DNA from: JAGZEG01 sp963930185 | GTDB taxonomy: Bacteria > Actinomycetota > Coriobacteriia > Coriobacteriales > UMGS124 | DNA length: 64,000 nt | Assembly (NCBI GenBank): GCA_963930185.1 | Contig: CAWVLT010000002.1 | Coordinates: 1-64,000 of the forward strand | Direction: 5' to 3' | Part shown: positions 26,236-34,257 of the stretch, in pieces | Layout of the letters: each line of letters begins with the position of its first letter | How positions within the stretch are numbered: the first letter of the stretch is position 1 | Program-made: the position numbers and the translations under genes | The notes under the pieces: model-generated | Database searches by the model: none | Seen by the model: the letters and a program-made list of their open reading frames with translations, nothing else | What the model was told of the DNA's origin: nothing

Positions 26236-27281
26236 GCCGCCTCCTCCCCCGCGGCCTGCGCCGTGCCCGCGCCCTCGAGCTCCTCGCCGTCGAGGAAGTG
26301 CCGCATGACGCGATAGGTGTTCTTGACGATGTTGAACACCGACGGGTAGAGCAGGTAGCCATGGATCGCGTCGAGCATGCGATAGCACGCCACGTCGTTG
26401 CCCGCCTGCGCGAGCCTGCGCGCGTACTCCTCGCCCTCGTCGCGCAGGGGGCAGTACTCGGCGGTGATCACCAGCGTGCGCGGCTGGCCCGAGAGGTCGG
26501 ACGCGAGCAGGGGCGCGAAGTGGGGGTTCTCGCGATCGGCAGGACTGGACTGGTAGAGGTCCATGTATCCCTCCACGTCACGGGAGGTGAGCAGGTAGTC
26601 CTGGCCGTTGGTGCGCACCGAATCGAAGCGTGACTGTGGGGTGTGGTCGTTGTAGGTGGCCGGGTAGAGCAGCATCTGGGTGCGCGGGGAGAAGTCGCCG
26701 CGCTCGCGCGCCATGAGGGACACGACGGCGGCCAGGTTGCCCCCGGCGCTGTCGCCGAACAGCACGATGTCATCCGGGTCGATGGCCGGCGCCTGCCCGT
26801 CGGTCGCGCCCGGCAGACGGAGCTCGCCTGCGAAGAGTTGGCGGGCGACCTCGTAGCAGTCCTCGGGCGCCTGCGGGAACCGATGCTCGGGAGCGCGGCG
26901 GTAGTCGACGGAGACGAGCCGGCGGTTGAGCTCGATGGCGGTTCGGGCGCAGGCGTCGCTGTAGAAGTCGACGTCGCCGTTGGCCCACCCACCCCCGTGG
27001 AAGAACAGGATGGTACCCAGGCATCCCTCGCAGGGCTCCCCCACCTTGAGGCCGCCATGCAGGGAGAACTCCACCTCGCGCGGCGTGAAGACGAGCAGGG
27101 GGATCTCGTACCCGTCGGGCGACATGCAGCTGGCCTGCTGGATGCGGCAGCGAGGGTCCGGGAAGCCGGCGGCCGCGCTCACGTCCTCGGCGATGCGCTG
27201 GACCTTGTAGGTATGCTTGATGCCGGGGCTGAGCCGCGAGGCCACCTTGAACGCGGCGAGTACGGCCCTGTTGATCGCCAT
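26208..27281 (-). CDS. alpha/beta hydrolase (hormone-sensitive-lipase type esterase)
   Basis: 357 residues. The oxyanion-hole motif HGGGWANGD, nucleophile elbow GDSAGGN and a late DAIHGYL supply the catalytic triad pattern of HSL-type carboxylesterases. The ATG at 27281 is preferred (GGAGGG upstream); an in-frame extension lacks support. No signal peptide, so cytosolic. First gene of the operon with the acyltransferase-like and DUF6320 genes; together they may make and break an ester or acyl-lipid (inference). Confidence 0.92.
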   Translation of the reverse strand: MAINRAVLAAFKVASRLSPGIKHTYKVQRIAEDVSAAAGFPDPRCRIQQASCMSPDGYEIPLLVFTPREVEFSLHGGLKVGEPCEGCLGTILFFHGGGWANGDVDFYSDACARTAIELNRRLVSVDYRRAPEHRFPQAPEDCYEVARQLFAGELRLPGATDGQAPAIDPDDIVLFGDSAGGNLAAVVSLMARERGDFSPRTQMLLYPATYNDHTPQSRFDSVRTNGQDYLLTSRDVEGYMDLYQSSPADRENPHFAPLLASDLSGQPRTLVITAEYCPLRDEGEEYARRLAQAGNDVACYRMLDAIHGYLLYPSVFNIVKNTYRVMRHFLDGEELEGAGTAQAAGEEAAWLEIPGIA

Positions 27282-27503
27282 GGGGTGAGTCCCTCCGTAT
27301 CCGATGCTTCCTGTCATGGTAGTCACGTCAGACCACCGGGTACCAAAACGCACAGGCCACCAAAACGCCTGGCGCCTAACCACAGGGTACCCGTTATCCG
27401 CGAACGCTGGCAACGAACACGCGAAATACGCAGGGCGGACGGCTGTCGGGCTGGGACGCAGCCTGCAAAGCGCGATCTCCGAGGAGAGCCAAGGCAGGGG
27501 GCG

Positions 27504-27590
27504 GGGTCCGGGCGGACTGGCGGAGCCCGGGCGGACGAGGGTCCGGGCAGGCGGGTGGAGCCCGGGCAGACGGGGGTCCGGGCAAGTGAG
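27504..27590. repeat. 35-bp tandem repeat, about 2.5 copies
   Basis: Units begin at 27504, 27539 and 27574 with GGGTCCGGGC, the first two also sharing GGAGCCCGGGC. The third copy is partial. Very GC-rich; not coding in any supported frame. Confidence 0.8.
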
Positions 27591-27813
27591 TGGTCAAGAC
27601 GGGGCGTTTTGTGTCGGGCTGGTCAAGATGACGAGTTCTGTGTTACCCAAGTGTTTAAGTATGTTAATGCCCAAACGTTCTACCTGCGATGATATGTATG
27701 CATTTCCTGGTAACACTGCCTGGACGGCATTTTGGGCGCCCCGAGCCCCACAGAACTCCCAATCCTGACCATCCTCCCCTTGGGGAGCGACACAGAACTG
27801 CCAAAGCTGACCA
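27591..27813. repeat. four dispersed copies of a 25-bp element
   Basis: Copies at 27591-27615 and 27620-27644 (minus) and 27747-27771 and 27789-27813 (plus) share a consensus like gACACAGAACT-n9-cTGACCA. The two pairs point outward from a 100-base centre. No flanking gene explains them; function unknown. Confidence 0.7.
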
Positions 27814-27964
27814 GTGCAAGGGGTATGAAAGTGCCTTCGGCACCCATAGCGCCAGCATTACGGCGCGCCAAACAGGCAAAATGCATAAAACTGGATGAGA
27901 ATTGCATAAACCAGCTCCGTACTCTACCGCGCCGGCACAATGCGCCGCCTGTGATGGAGGAAGC

Positions 27965-29065
27965 CTAGGCGCGGTGCGTTCGCAGCGCTTCAAAGAGCGA
28001 CATCGCCTGGGGGCGCATCCCCGGCCAGATCGGCTTCGCCGATCCCTCCTGGGCGCCAAGCAGCTCACGACGCAGGCCCATGCGTCGCTCGAACCCGTCC
28101 GACAGGCGATTCCTCAGCCTAAACCCTATCCGGCGGGCGACGTAGCGTGCCTGGGCCTCGAGCAACGAATCATTACGCAGACATTCGGGAGTAAGCGATA
28201 TCTCGTCGATCCCCATTGCCTTGAGGGCGTTTTCGCGCAACCGGTCCGCCTCGAACGACTGTTTGCGCGCATGGACCGACCTGCTGTCGTACTCGATGCC
28301 GAACCTTGCCTTCCTCCAATAGAGATCGACGCGATGAAACCCATGACCGGAGATCGGCCGCGCCTTATCATCGAGGTCAATGCGGACGTTAAGCTGCGGC
28401 GCAGGCAGCCCGAAGCCTCCGAGACGATATGGCAGGGAGAGAAGCATCGCGCTGACCGTTTCCGTCGGCGAAGCGGAGTCCTCCAAGACGTAATCCAGCG
28501 CCCTGCGAGCCTTCTCACATCCCCGCATGCCACACACGAGCTCGAGGAAGGCCGCGATATCCGCCTTGGATGTCAGCGGGCCCGGCCGACGCCTTAGCTC
28601 CTCGGATCCCGGGAAGGGTGGCATGTACGTTCCGCATAGCTCAAACCCCAGGCAGACGAGCTGCTCAAATGACAGGTGGCAAGACATGTCGACAAAGCAA
28701 AGCTCGGGGGATGCGACAAGCACGTTGCGGGCAGCCCTCACGAACGCGCTCGGCGGCAGTGGGCGTGAATACAGCCGGCACGACATCAGGGGCGTATGGC
28801 GGCGATGCCGCTCACGGCCGACCATGACCTCGAGCGGAGACGCAAGCGCCCTCAAGACGCTGCTCGCCAGAGTGCAGGCGGCATCCACGTTCGGGGCGAA
28901 GTCGAGCACGCCACCGTCACCTTCCGCCCATGGGTGCGAGGCTCCCCCACCTGCCCGGCACGCCGACGGCGCTATGGCCCCGCCTCGAGCGGGAAGCGAC
29001 GGCACGAACCGCCAATACTCCAAGGCGGAGTGCCCGCAGATGAATATGTCGCCGCTGGTATCCAT
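27965..29065 (-). CDS. unrecognised protein with endonuclease-like C-terminus
   Basis: 366 residues, no signal or membrane segment. I do not recognise the whole protein. The last third has the pattern of a Vsr/DUF559-like nuclease fold: HRVDLYWRKARFGIEYDS, then a His and ADRLRENALKAMGIDE leading to a strand ISLT. The N-terminal part starts with a motif like those of AbiEi-type proteins (FICGHSALEYWR). A toxin-antitoxin or DNA-related role is possible but unproven. No antitoxin or toxin partner is adjacent; the gene stands alone between a repeat-rich gap and an AT-rich island. No clear ribosome site. Confidence 0.7.
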   Translation of the reverse strand: MDTSGDIFICGHSALEYWRFVPSLPARGGAIAPSACRAGGGASHPWAEGDGGVLDFAPNVDAACTLASSVLRALASPLEVMVGRERHRRHTPLMSCRLYSRPLPPSAFVRAARNVLVASPELCFVDMSCHLSFEQLVCLGFELCGTYMPPFPGSEELRRRPGPLTSKADIAAFLELVCGMRGCEKARRALDYVLEDSASPTETVSAMLLSLPYRLGGFGLPAPQLNVRIDLDDKARPISGHGFHRVDLYWRKARFGIEYDSRSVHARKQSFEADRLRENALKAMGIDEISLTPECLRNDSLLEAQARYVARRIGFRLRNRLSDGFERRMGLRRELLGAQEGSAKPIWPGMRPQAMSLFEALRTHRA

Positions 29066-29406
29066 GGCGCGAGCTTAGCACGCCCAAAGACATGTTATCG
29101 TACTGGATTAATCTATTATGATTTTTTCATAATAATATCTATACATAATATGTTACATTTATGATTGCAATGTCAATAATATAATTTATTATATTATCAA
29201 ACGCCTACGATGCATGCATCCGAGATGCACGATAGTACGACGGTTGAAGGTAAAAACTCCCCGATCTGACAACGGGTTAACAATCTGCCATACTGGTCCG
29301 CCACGCCCGGTCACGCAGCGTGAACACATATAATTCCCAGCGTGAGGCACGAAACGGATAGGCGCGTCTCAATAAGATACACGGCAGGGCGAAGACGGAG
29401 AGCTTC
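29066..29406. other. gap with AT-rich island
   Basis: No gene. The block 29095-29215 is strikingly AT-rich, with short palindromes (ATTATGA-TCATAAT; AATAATATAATTTATTATATT region). A TATAAT lies at 29329-29334, about 75 bases before the nuclease gene, and may be its -10. Confidence 0.55.
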
Positions 29407-30783
29407 ATGACGAGCGACCTCGAGCTACACGAAAAAGCAGACACTCCCTTGGCATGCGTCTCGATGTGCGAGGGCGTGCCATCACAAACGACAGCCCAGC
29501 CGACGCGAATCGAGTGGCCTGTTCGGACCGTGCAGGCTGCGACGCACGCACGACCTGCGCGGTTGGTGCGGCTCGCGTGCGCCGCGGCGATCTGCGCGGC
29601 GCTTGCGATCCTGCCGGGCTGCTCAACCGAGCAAGCAAGCCAGATTGCCTCCAACGCAGCGCAGGCAATTCTGAGCAGTGCCACCGGCACCGCCAGCGAC
29701 AACGCCGCCGGCGACAACGTCACCGACGCCAGCAGTGAGAGCAGCCAACCGGAACAGGACGGCCAGCCGGAGCAGGATAGCCAATCGCCGCAGGATGCCT
29801 CGTCGGCGCAGGGCAGCCTTTCGATCGAGGACGCCGCCCAGCTCCACATCGACAGCGCCTACGTGGCGGCGGCCCAGGCACCCGCCTACTCCGGCGAGCC
29901 GTTCGTGCTGCTCGATGACAACGAGCCCACGTTCACCTCTGACGAGGCGACCACCGACTCCTTCGAATACTACGGTCCCCTCGACAGCCTGGGTCGCTGC
30001 ACGGTGGCCTACGCATGCCTTGGCCCGGAGACGCTGGCCACCGAGGAACGCGGCAACATCAGCGAGATCCACCCCAGCGGCTGGCAGCCGGGTTTGTATG
30101 ACTTCGTCGACGGCGAGCGCCTCTACAACCGCTGCCACCTCATCGCACACCAGCTGAGCGGCGAGAACGCCAACGAGCGCAACCTCATCACCGGCACGCG
30201 CTACATGAACACCGAGGGCATGCTTTCGTTCGAGGAGATGGTGGGCGACTACATCCGCCAGACCGGCAATCACGTTCTGTACTGCGTCGTGCCCGTCTTT
30301 GAGGGCGATGAGCTCGTAGCGCGCGGCGTGCGCATGGAGGCCCGTTCCATGGAGGACGGCGGCGCGGGCATCAACTACAACCTGTACGCCTACAACGTGC
30401 AGCCCGGCGTAAAGATTGACTACGAGACGGGGCACAACTGGCTGGCGGACGACGCGTCTTCGCAGACGAGCGGCGCCGGCGGCCAGAACGGGAACTCGGG
30501 CGACAACTACGACTACTGGGAGTGGGCAACGGGCGGATCTGACAGCACCGGCAACGGCACCGGCGCAGCGGCCGGATCCAGCGACGTCGCCGCGGGTGAA
30601 CAGGGATCGCAGACGCCGGCCGAGGCGCAGGACTACGTGCTCAACACCAGCAGCAGGAAGTTCCACTACCCGTGGTGCGATTCGGTCGAGGACATCTCCC
30701 CCGAAAACCGCGAGGAGATTCACGAGAGCCGCGACACGCTCGTCGCGTGGAGCTACGAGCCGTGCGGGGGATGCAACCCGTAA
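29407..30783 (+). CDS. secreted lipoprotein DNA/RNA non-specific endonuclease
   Basis: 458 residues. GGAG six bases before the ATG supports the start. A hydrophobic segment (about 54-71) ends LAILPGC, a lipobox-like site with Cys72, after an unusually long N-terminal region. Residues about 75-140 are a Gln/Ser linker. The nuclease core follows; its metal/catalytic motif is NRCHLIAHQLSGENANERN with His244 near the DRGH position, and NLITGTRYMN follows. The last 45 residues hold a Cys/His element (YPWCDSVEDI, CGGCNP) common in Gram-positive surface nucleases. It would degrade extracellular nucleic acid. Single gene. Confidence 0.92.
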   Translation: MTSDLELHEKADTPLACVSMCEGVPSQTTAQPTRIEWPVRTVQAATHARPARLVRLACAAAICAALAILPGCSTEQASQIASNAAQAILSSATGTASDNAAGDNVTDASSESSQPEQDGQPEQDSQSPQDASSAQGSLSIEDAAQLHIDSAYVAAAQAPAYSGEPFVLLDDNEPTFTSDEATTDSFEYYGPLDSLGRCTVAYACLGPETLATEERGNISEIHPSGWQPGLYDFVDGERLYNRCHLIAHQLSGENANERNLITGTRYMNTEGMLSFEEMVGDYIRQTGNHVLYCVVPVFEGDELVARGVRMEARSMEDGGAGINYNLYAYNVQPGVKIDYETGHNWLADDASSQTSGAGGQNGNSGDNYDYWEWATGGSDSTGNGTGAAAGSSDVAAGEQGSQTPAEAQDYVLNTSSRKFHYPWCDSVEDISPENREEIHESRDTLVAWSYEPCGGCNP

Positions 30784-30830
30784 GATCCCAACGCGACTCC
30801 ATGCCTCGGGCGGCCACACCCCAGATATCT

Positions 30831-30898
30831 AATACAGAAAAACCTGAGCATGAGGCACGGGATTCTCTATTGGACGGGACACGGGTCGATTCTGTATT
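30831..30898. repeat. 9-bp inverted repeat upstream of the FMN-type flavoprotein
   Basis: AATACAGAA at 30831-30839 and TTCTGTATT at 30890-30898 flank the likely promoter area about 100-170 bases before the flavoprotein start. Possible LysR operator or transcript loop. Confidence 0.55.
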
Positions 30899-30999
30899 TT
30901 CGTATGTGGAAACGGGCCGCCATCCGGTGGCGGGGCGCTCCCCGACAACGCGCCGGCTACGGCCCAGGCCCTACGAAAAGCAGCAGAAAGGATCCGATA

Positions 31000-32880
31000 A
31001 TGGAGATGACCCGTCGTAACTTCGTATCGACCGCCGCAGCAGGCATAGCAGCCGGAACAGCCCTCGTCTCGACCGCCGCGGCGTTCGCGAGCGAGTCCGA
31101 GGAAGAGACCGACGACCAGGCGGCCGGCAAGGTGGAGACGCCCAGTTCCCCCATCGATGGCGCCTTCACCACGAAGGCAATGGGCCACGAGTCGTGGGTC
31201 AACGTCACCACGATGTTCGAGGGAGACGCCATCACCTCCTGCCAGGTTGTCTCGCACAAGGAGACCGTCGGTGTGGGCAGCTACGCCTGTGCCCGCATCC
31301 CTGCCGCAATCGTCGCAAACCAGAGCATCAACGTGCCCAACGTCCACGGCGCGAGTATCAGCTCGCAGGCCGTGAAGGAAGCCGTGCGCCAGGCCATCGA
31401 GCTGTCGGGCCGCAATGTCGACGACTACTCGGCCGAGATCACCGTGCCCGCGTCCACCGAGCACTTCGACCTCTCAGCGGACGTCGTGATCATGGGCGCC
31501 GGTACGGCCGGTCTGGTGACAGGCGCGCGTCTGGCGGAGAACGGACTGTCAGTCATCCTCGTGGAGAAGCTCGACTTCCCCGGCGGCTCGGCAAGTATGA
31601 CGATGGGCGGCGTGCAAACCGCCGGCTCAGCACGCCAGGAGGCGTTCGACGTGACCGGCGCCACGGCGGGAACTGCAGCGATGGACCTGGAGGCAAAGAT
31701 CGAGAGCCTGCGCAGCCAGGTGGTCGAGGGGCTGGACGTCTCCAACGGAGAGCTGCCCTTCTCCCGCGCCACGTACAGCGTCACCGGTGACATGGCCGAC
31801 TGGCTGAGCAGCATCGGAGTGGGCTTCATGACGCTGGGCACCTATGAGGGCGCCGCCTCCTACGGCAACGTCCTGTCCTCCGCTCCCGGCATGTACAGCG
31901 GCGGTGCCGGGTACCAGACCATGTTCCTCGCCAACCGCATCGAGCAGTTCGAGAACGCCCAGATCATCTACTCCACCTCGGTGACCGAACTGATCCAGGA
32001 CGAGAGCGGCGCCTACGTTGGCGTCCAGGCGACCAGCGACAACGGCGCCACCTACACCATCACCGCCCGCGCCGTGTGCCTTGCCAGCGGCGGCTTTGCC
32101 AAGAATCCCGAGATGCTGCAGGAGTATTGCCCCGACCATGCCGACCAGTTCTTCAACTGCGCGAGCTCCAGCACCGGCGACGGTATACGCATGGGCCTCG
32201 CCGCCGGCAGCCCCATGGCATGCCTGGGCCGCTACATGCCCGCTTACCTTGCCACGGCGAAGAGCGGCGTGGAGCTGGCCTTCATCGGCATGACCGCGCC
32301 GGGCCTGTTCGTCAACGTCAACGGCACGGACCTGGGATCGGCCGTGAGCCACACCAACGGCGAGATCGTGAAGCTCGACCCGGCCAACGAGGACACGTTC
32401 TATTACGTGTTCGACGACTCCTCCGCCTGCAAGGCGAAAAACTACCTCGCCTACGCCATGAGGACCTACGAGGTCATCTTCGAGCGCGAGGAGGCCGTGC
32501 ACTACGACTCGGTGGAGGCCGCCGTTGAGGAGCTTGGCCTGCCCAACCTGCCCGCCGCGATAGAGGCGAACAACCAGAAGGCCATGGAGAGCGGCAACGC
32601 TGGTGGCTGGGGCGCAGCCTCCTACATCGAGACGCGCGACGGCATCTGGGTGCTACCGGTGACGCCGAACTTCTACCTGACCACTGCCGGTCTCACCATT
32701 GACGTGGACTGCCACCTACTCGACGAGTCGGGCAACCCTATCCCCGGCCTGTACGCTGCCGGTGACGTGACCGCCTCGCCCGAAGAGCGCGACGGCATCC
32801 ACTACGGCTTTGGCTACAGCACCGCCATGGCGTTTGGCTGGCGCATGGCGCAGACCCTCGTCAGCGAGCTGGGCGCGTAA
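31000..32880 (+). CDS. Tat-exported flavoprotein reductase with FMN-binding domain
   Basis: 626 residues. GAAAGGA seven bases upstream fixes the ATG at 31000. A Tat signal (MEMTRRNFVSTAAAGIAAG) is followed by an FMN-binding domain (about 60-133) whose usual SGAT flavinylation site reads HGAS (116-119). The FAD domain starts at DVVIMGAGTAG (about 166-171), and the GLYAAGDV block near the C-terminus closes the FAD site. This layout is that of fumarate/urocanate-type extracytoplasmic reductases. Acceptor unknown. It is the only one of the six with the FMN domain and sits convergent with a LysR gene rather than a LuxR one. Confidence 0.92.
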   Translation: MEMTRRNFVSTAAAGIAAGTALVSTAAAFASESEEETDDQAAGKVETPSSPIDGAFTTKAMGHESWVNVTTMFEGDAITSCQVVSHKETVGVGSYACARIPAAIVANQSINVPNVHGASISSQAVKEAVRQAIELSGRNVDDYSAEITVPASTEHFDLSADVVIMGAGTAGLVTGARLAENGLSVILVEKLDFPGGSASMTMGGVQTAGSARQEAFDVTGATAGTAAMDLEAKIESLRSQVVEGLDVSNGELPFSRATYSVTGDMADWLSSIGVGFMTLGTYEGAASYGNVLSSAPGMYSGGAGYQTMFLANRIEQFENAQIIYSTSVTELIQDESGAYVGVQATSDNGATYTITARAVCLASGGFAKNPEMLQEYCPDHADQFFNCASSSTGDGIRMGLAAGSPMACLGRYMPAYLATAKSGVELAFIGMTAPGLFVNVNGTDLGSAVSHTNGEIVKLDPANEDTFYYVFDDSSACKAKNYLAYAMRTYEVIFEREEAVHYDSVEAAVEELGLPNLPAAIEANNQKAMESGNAGGWGAASYIETRDGIWVLPVTPNFYLTTAGLTIDVDCHLLDESGNPIPGLYAAGDVTASPEERDGIHYGFGYSTAMAFGWRMAQTLVSELGA

Positions 32881-32893
32881 GACTCCACGAACG

Positions 32894-32934
32894 GTTTGTG
32901 CCCTCGCTGTGCCTCGCGCAGTGAGGGCACAAAC
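32894..32934 (+). terminator. 16-bp stem hairpin after the FMN-type flavoprotein
   Basis: GTTTGTGCCCTCGCTG (32894-32909) pairs with CAGTGAGGGCACAAAC (32919-32934) with one mismatch. There is no T-run, so termination is likely but not certain. Confidence 0.65.
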
Positions 32935-33040
32935 AATCGATAAGAACCTCCTTAGGCCCGCAGACTCCGTGTGCCTCTCGACGCGCGAGACCAGCGGGCC
33001 TTCGCCATGAACACGACGCGACGCCCGTCAGACGCAGACC

Positions 33041-33955
33041 TCAGAAACGAGCATCAGGAACGCCCACGCCCATGTAGTCGGCAACCGAGGCAACGAAGTC
33101 ATCCACAACCCCCGATTCTCCCCCTTCGAGGTGCAACAGGCCAAACCGCAGGGGCGGGCAATCCGAGAGCAGTCGGCGCACCATCCCGTCATGGCTCGTC
33201 ATGCCCGATGCCGGATAGATGCCGACCCCTCTCCCCAGTTTGATGGCAAGCATGAGCGATTCGTTGTCGGCGTAGCTCGCGTCAAAGCCGATGCCGCGGC
33301 GGCGCAACTCCTCGGCAGAAGGCACCTGAAACTTGGTATACGCAAACTGCTTTGGCGAGACGACGGTCTGGCCGGCCAGGTCGTCGAGCGTGATGGATTC
33401 GAGCTCGGCCAGAGGACTCGTCTGGGCCATGATGACCGAGAACGGAGCCTCGCCGAGCAGCACGAACTTAAAACGGCTATTTTCATCGTACTGTTCATAG
33501 ACACGATCATAATCAAAGAGGAGAACGACATCGTGTGTACCAGCCTCGAGGGCAGCGCACGGATCCTCGAGATACGAGAAGTCGGCACTCATGTCGAAGT
33601 CGGGTCGAAGGGCGCGATAGCGCTGCGCCGCCTCGAAAAACGCATTGACGTTTGGATAGCGGTTGAAGCCAACACGAATAGTACGACACGCACGATCATC
33701 CGCCGAGCGAACGTGCTCGAGAAGACGTTCCTGGCACGAAAGCATCTCGACGGCATCCGCGTAGGCCGCCCTAGCCGCCGCAGTGGGCGCAACGCCTCGC
33801 TTGCTGCGCACGAACAGCCGACAACCCAGCTCTTTCTCTAGGCTGGCAATGCGATAGGTCAGTGATGTCTGTGCCAGGAAAAGCTCCTCGGCAGCTTGGG
33901 AAAAGCTGCCGCAGTCATAGGCGCGGACGAAGCACTTGAGCTGATAGAGGTCCAC
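33041..33955 (-). CDS. LysR-family transcriptional regulator
   Basis: 304 residues. N-terminal winged helix (YQLKCFVRAYDCGSFSQAAEE) and a periplasmic-binding-like effector domain. The GTG start at 33955 has GGAGGAG about six bases upstream. It points at the FMN-type flavoprotein (convergent, 160 bases apart) and away from the LuxR gene at 34258, so it probably regulates one of these neighbours in response to a small molecule (inference). Confidence 0.92.
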   Translation of the reverse strand: MDLYQLKCFVRAYDCGSFSQAAEELFLAQTSLTYRIASLEKELGCRLFVRSKRGVAPTAAARAAYADAVEMLSCQERLLEHVRSADDRACRTIRVGFNRYPNVNAFFEAAQRYRALRPDFDMSADFSYLEDPCAALEAGTHDVVLLFDYDRVYEQYDENSRFKFVLLGEAPFSVIMAQTSPLAELESITLDDLAGQTVVSPKQFAYTKFQVPSAEELRRRGIGFDASYADNESLMLAIKLGRGVGIYPASGMTSHDGMVRRLLSDCPPLRFGLLHLEGGESGVVDDFVASVADYMGVGVPDARF

Positions 33956-34257
33956 CGAAACTCCTCCCCTTGAGGACCATGCACGTGATTATATCGTGCC
34001 CAAGGCATGGGTCAGGCAGGAGTCATGTGAATGGTCAGCGTGCGATCGGCCGGAAGAAGGCCCGAGGCACCATGTCGATGAGGCCGTGCGTTGCAGGGCA
34101 ACTGCGACGGCGGTAGAATTCGACGTTGAGAACTCCCGTGATTTGAGGTCTGCCCGGCCGCACCCGGCCCGTTCGGCAGACCGTCCCTCGCTGGAGACCC
34201 CACGCGACCCCATACGTGTAGGCACACGCGGGCCAAAATCATCAAGCAGAGGTCGGT
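33956..34257. promoter_or_regulatory. divergent promoter region, LysR / membrane LuxR
   Basis: 302 bases between two divergent regulator genes. It contains an 8-bp inverted repeat GGTCTGCC / GGCAGACC (34147-34154 / 34175-34182), with further pairing inside, about 75 bases before the LuxR start. Classic LysR T-N11-A sites were not proven by eye. Confidence 0.5.

Larger units (their letters stand above)
27282..27964. other. gene-free repeat-rich gap
   Basis: No supportable gene. It holds a GTACC-centred inverted repeat near 27338-27392, a 35-bp tandem repeat (27504-27590), and four copies of a 25-bp element (27591-27813). The remainder includes the promoter of the esterase operon at the left. 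Confidence 0.6.

Noticed and set aside
27504..27813. CRISPR-like array
   Set aside because: Repeats are of two types, partly inverted, with unequal spacing and no cas genes.
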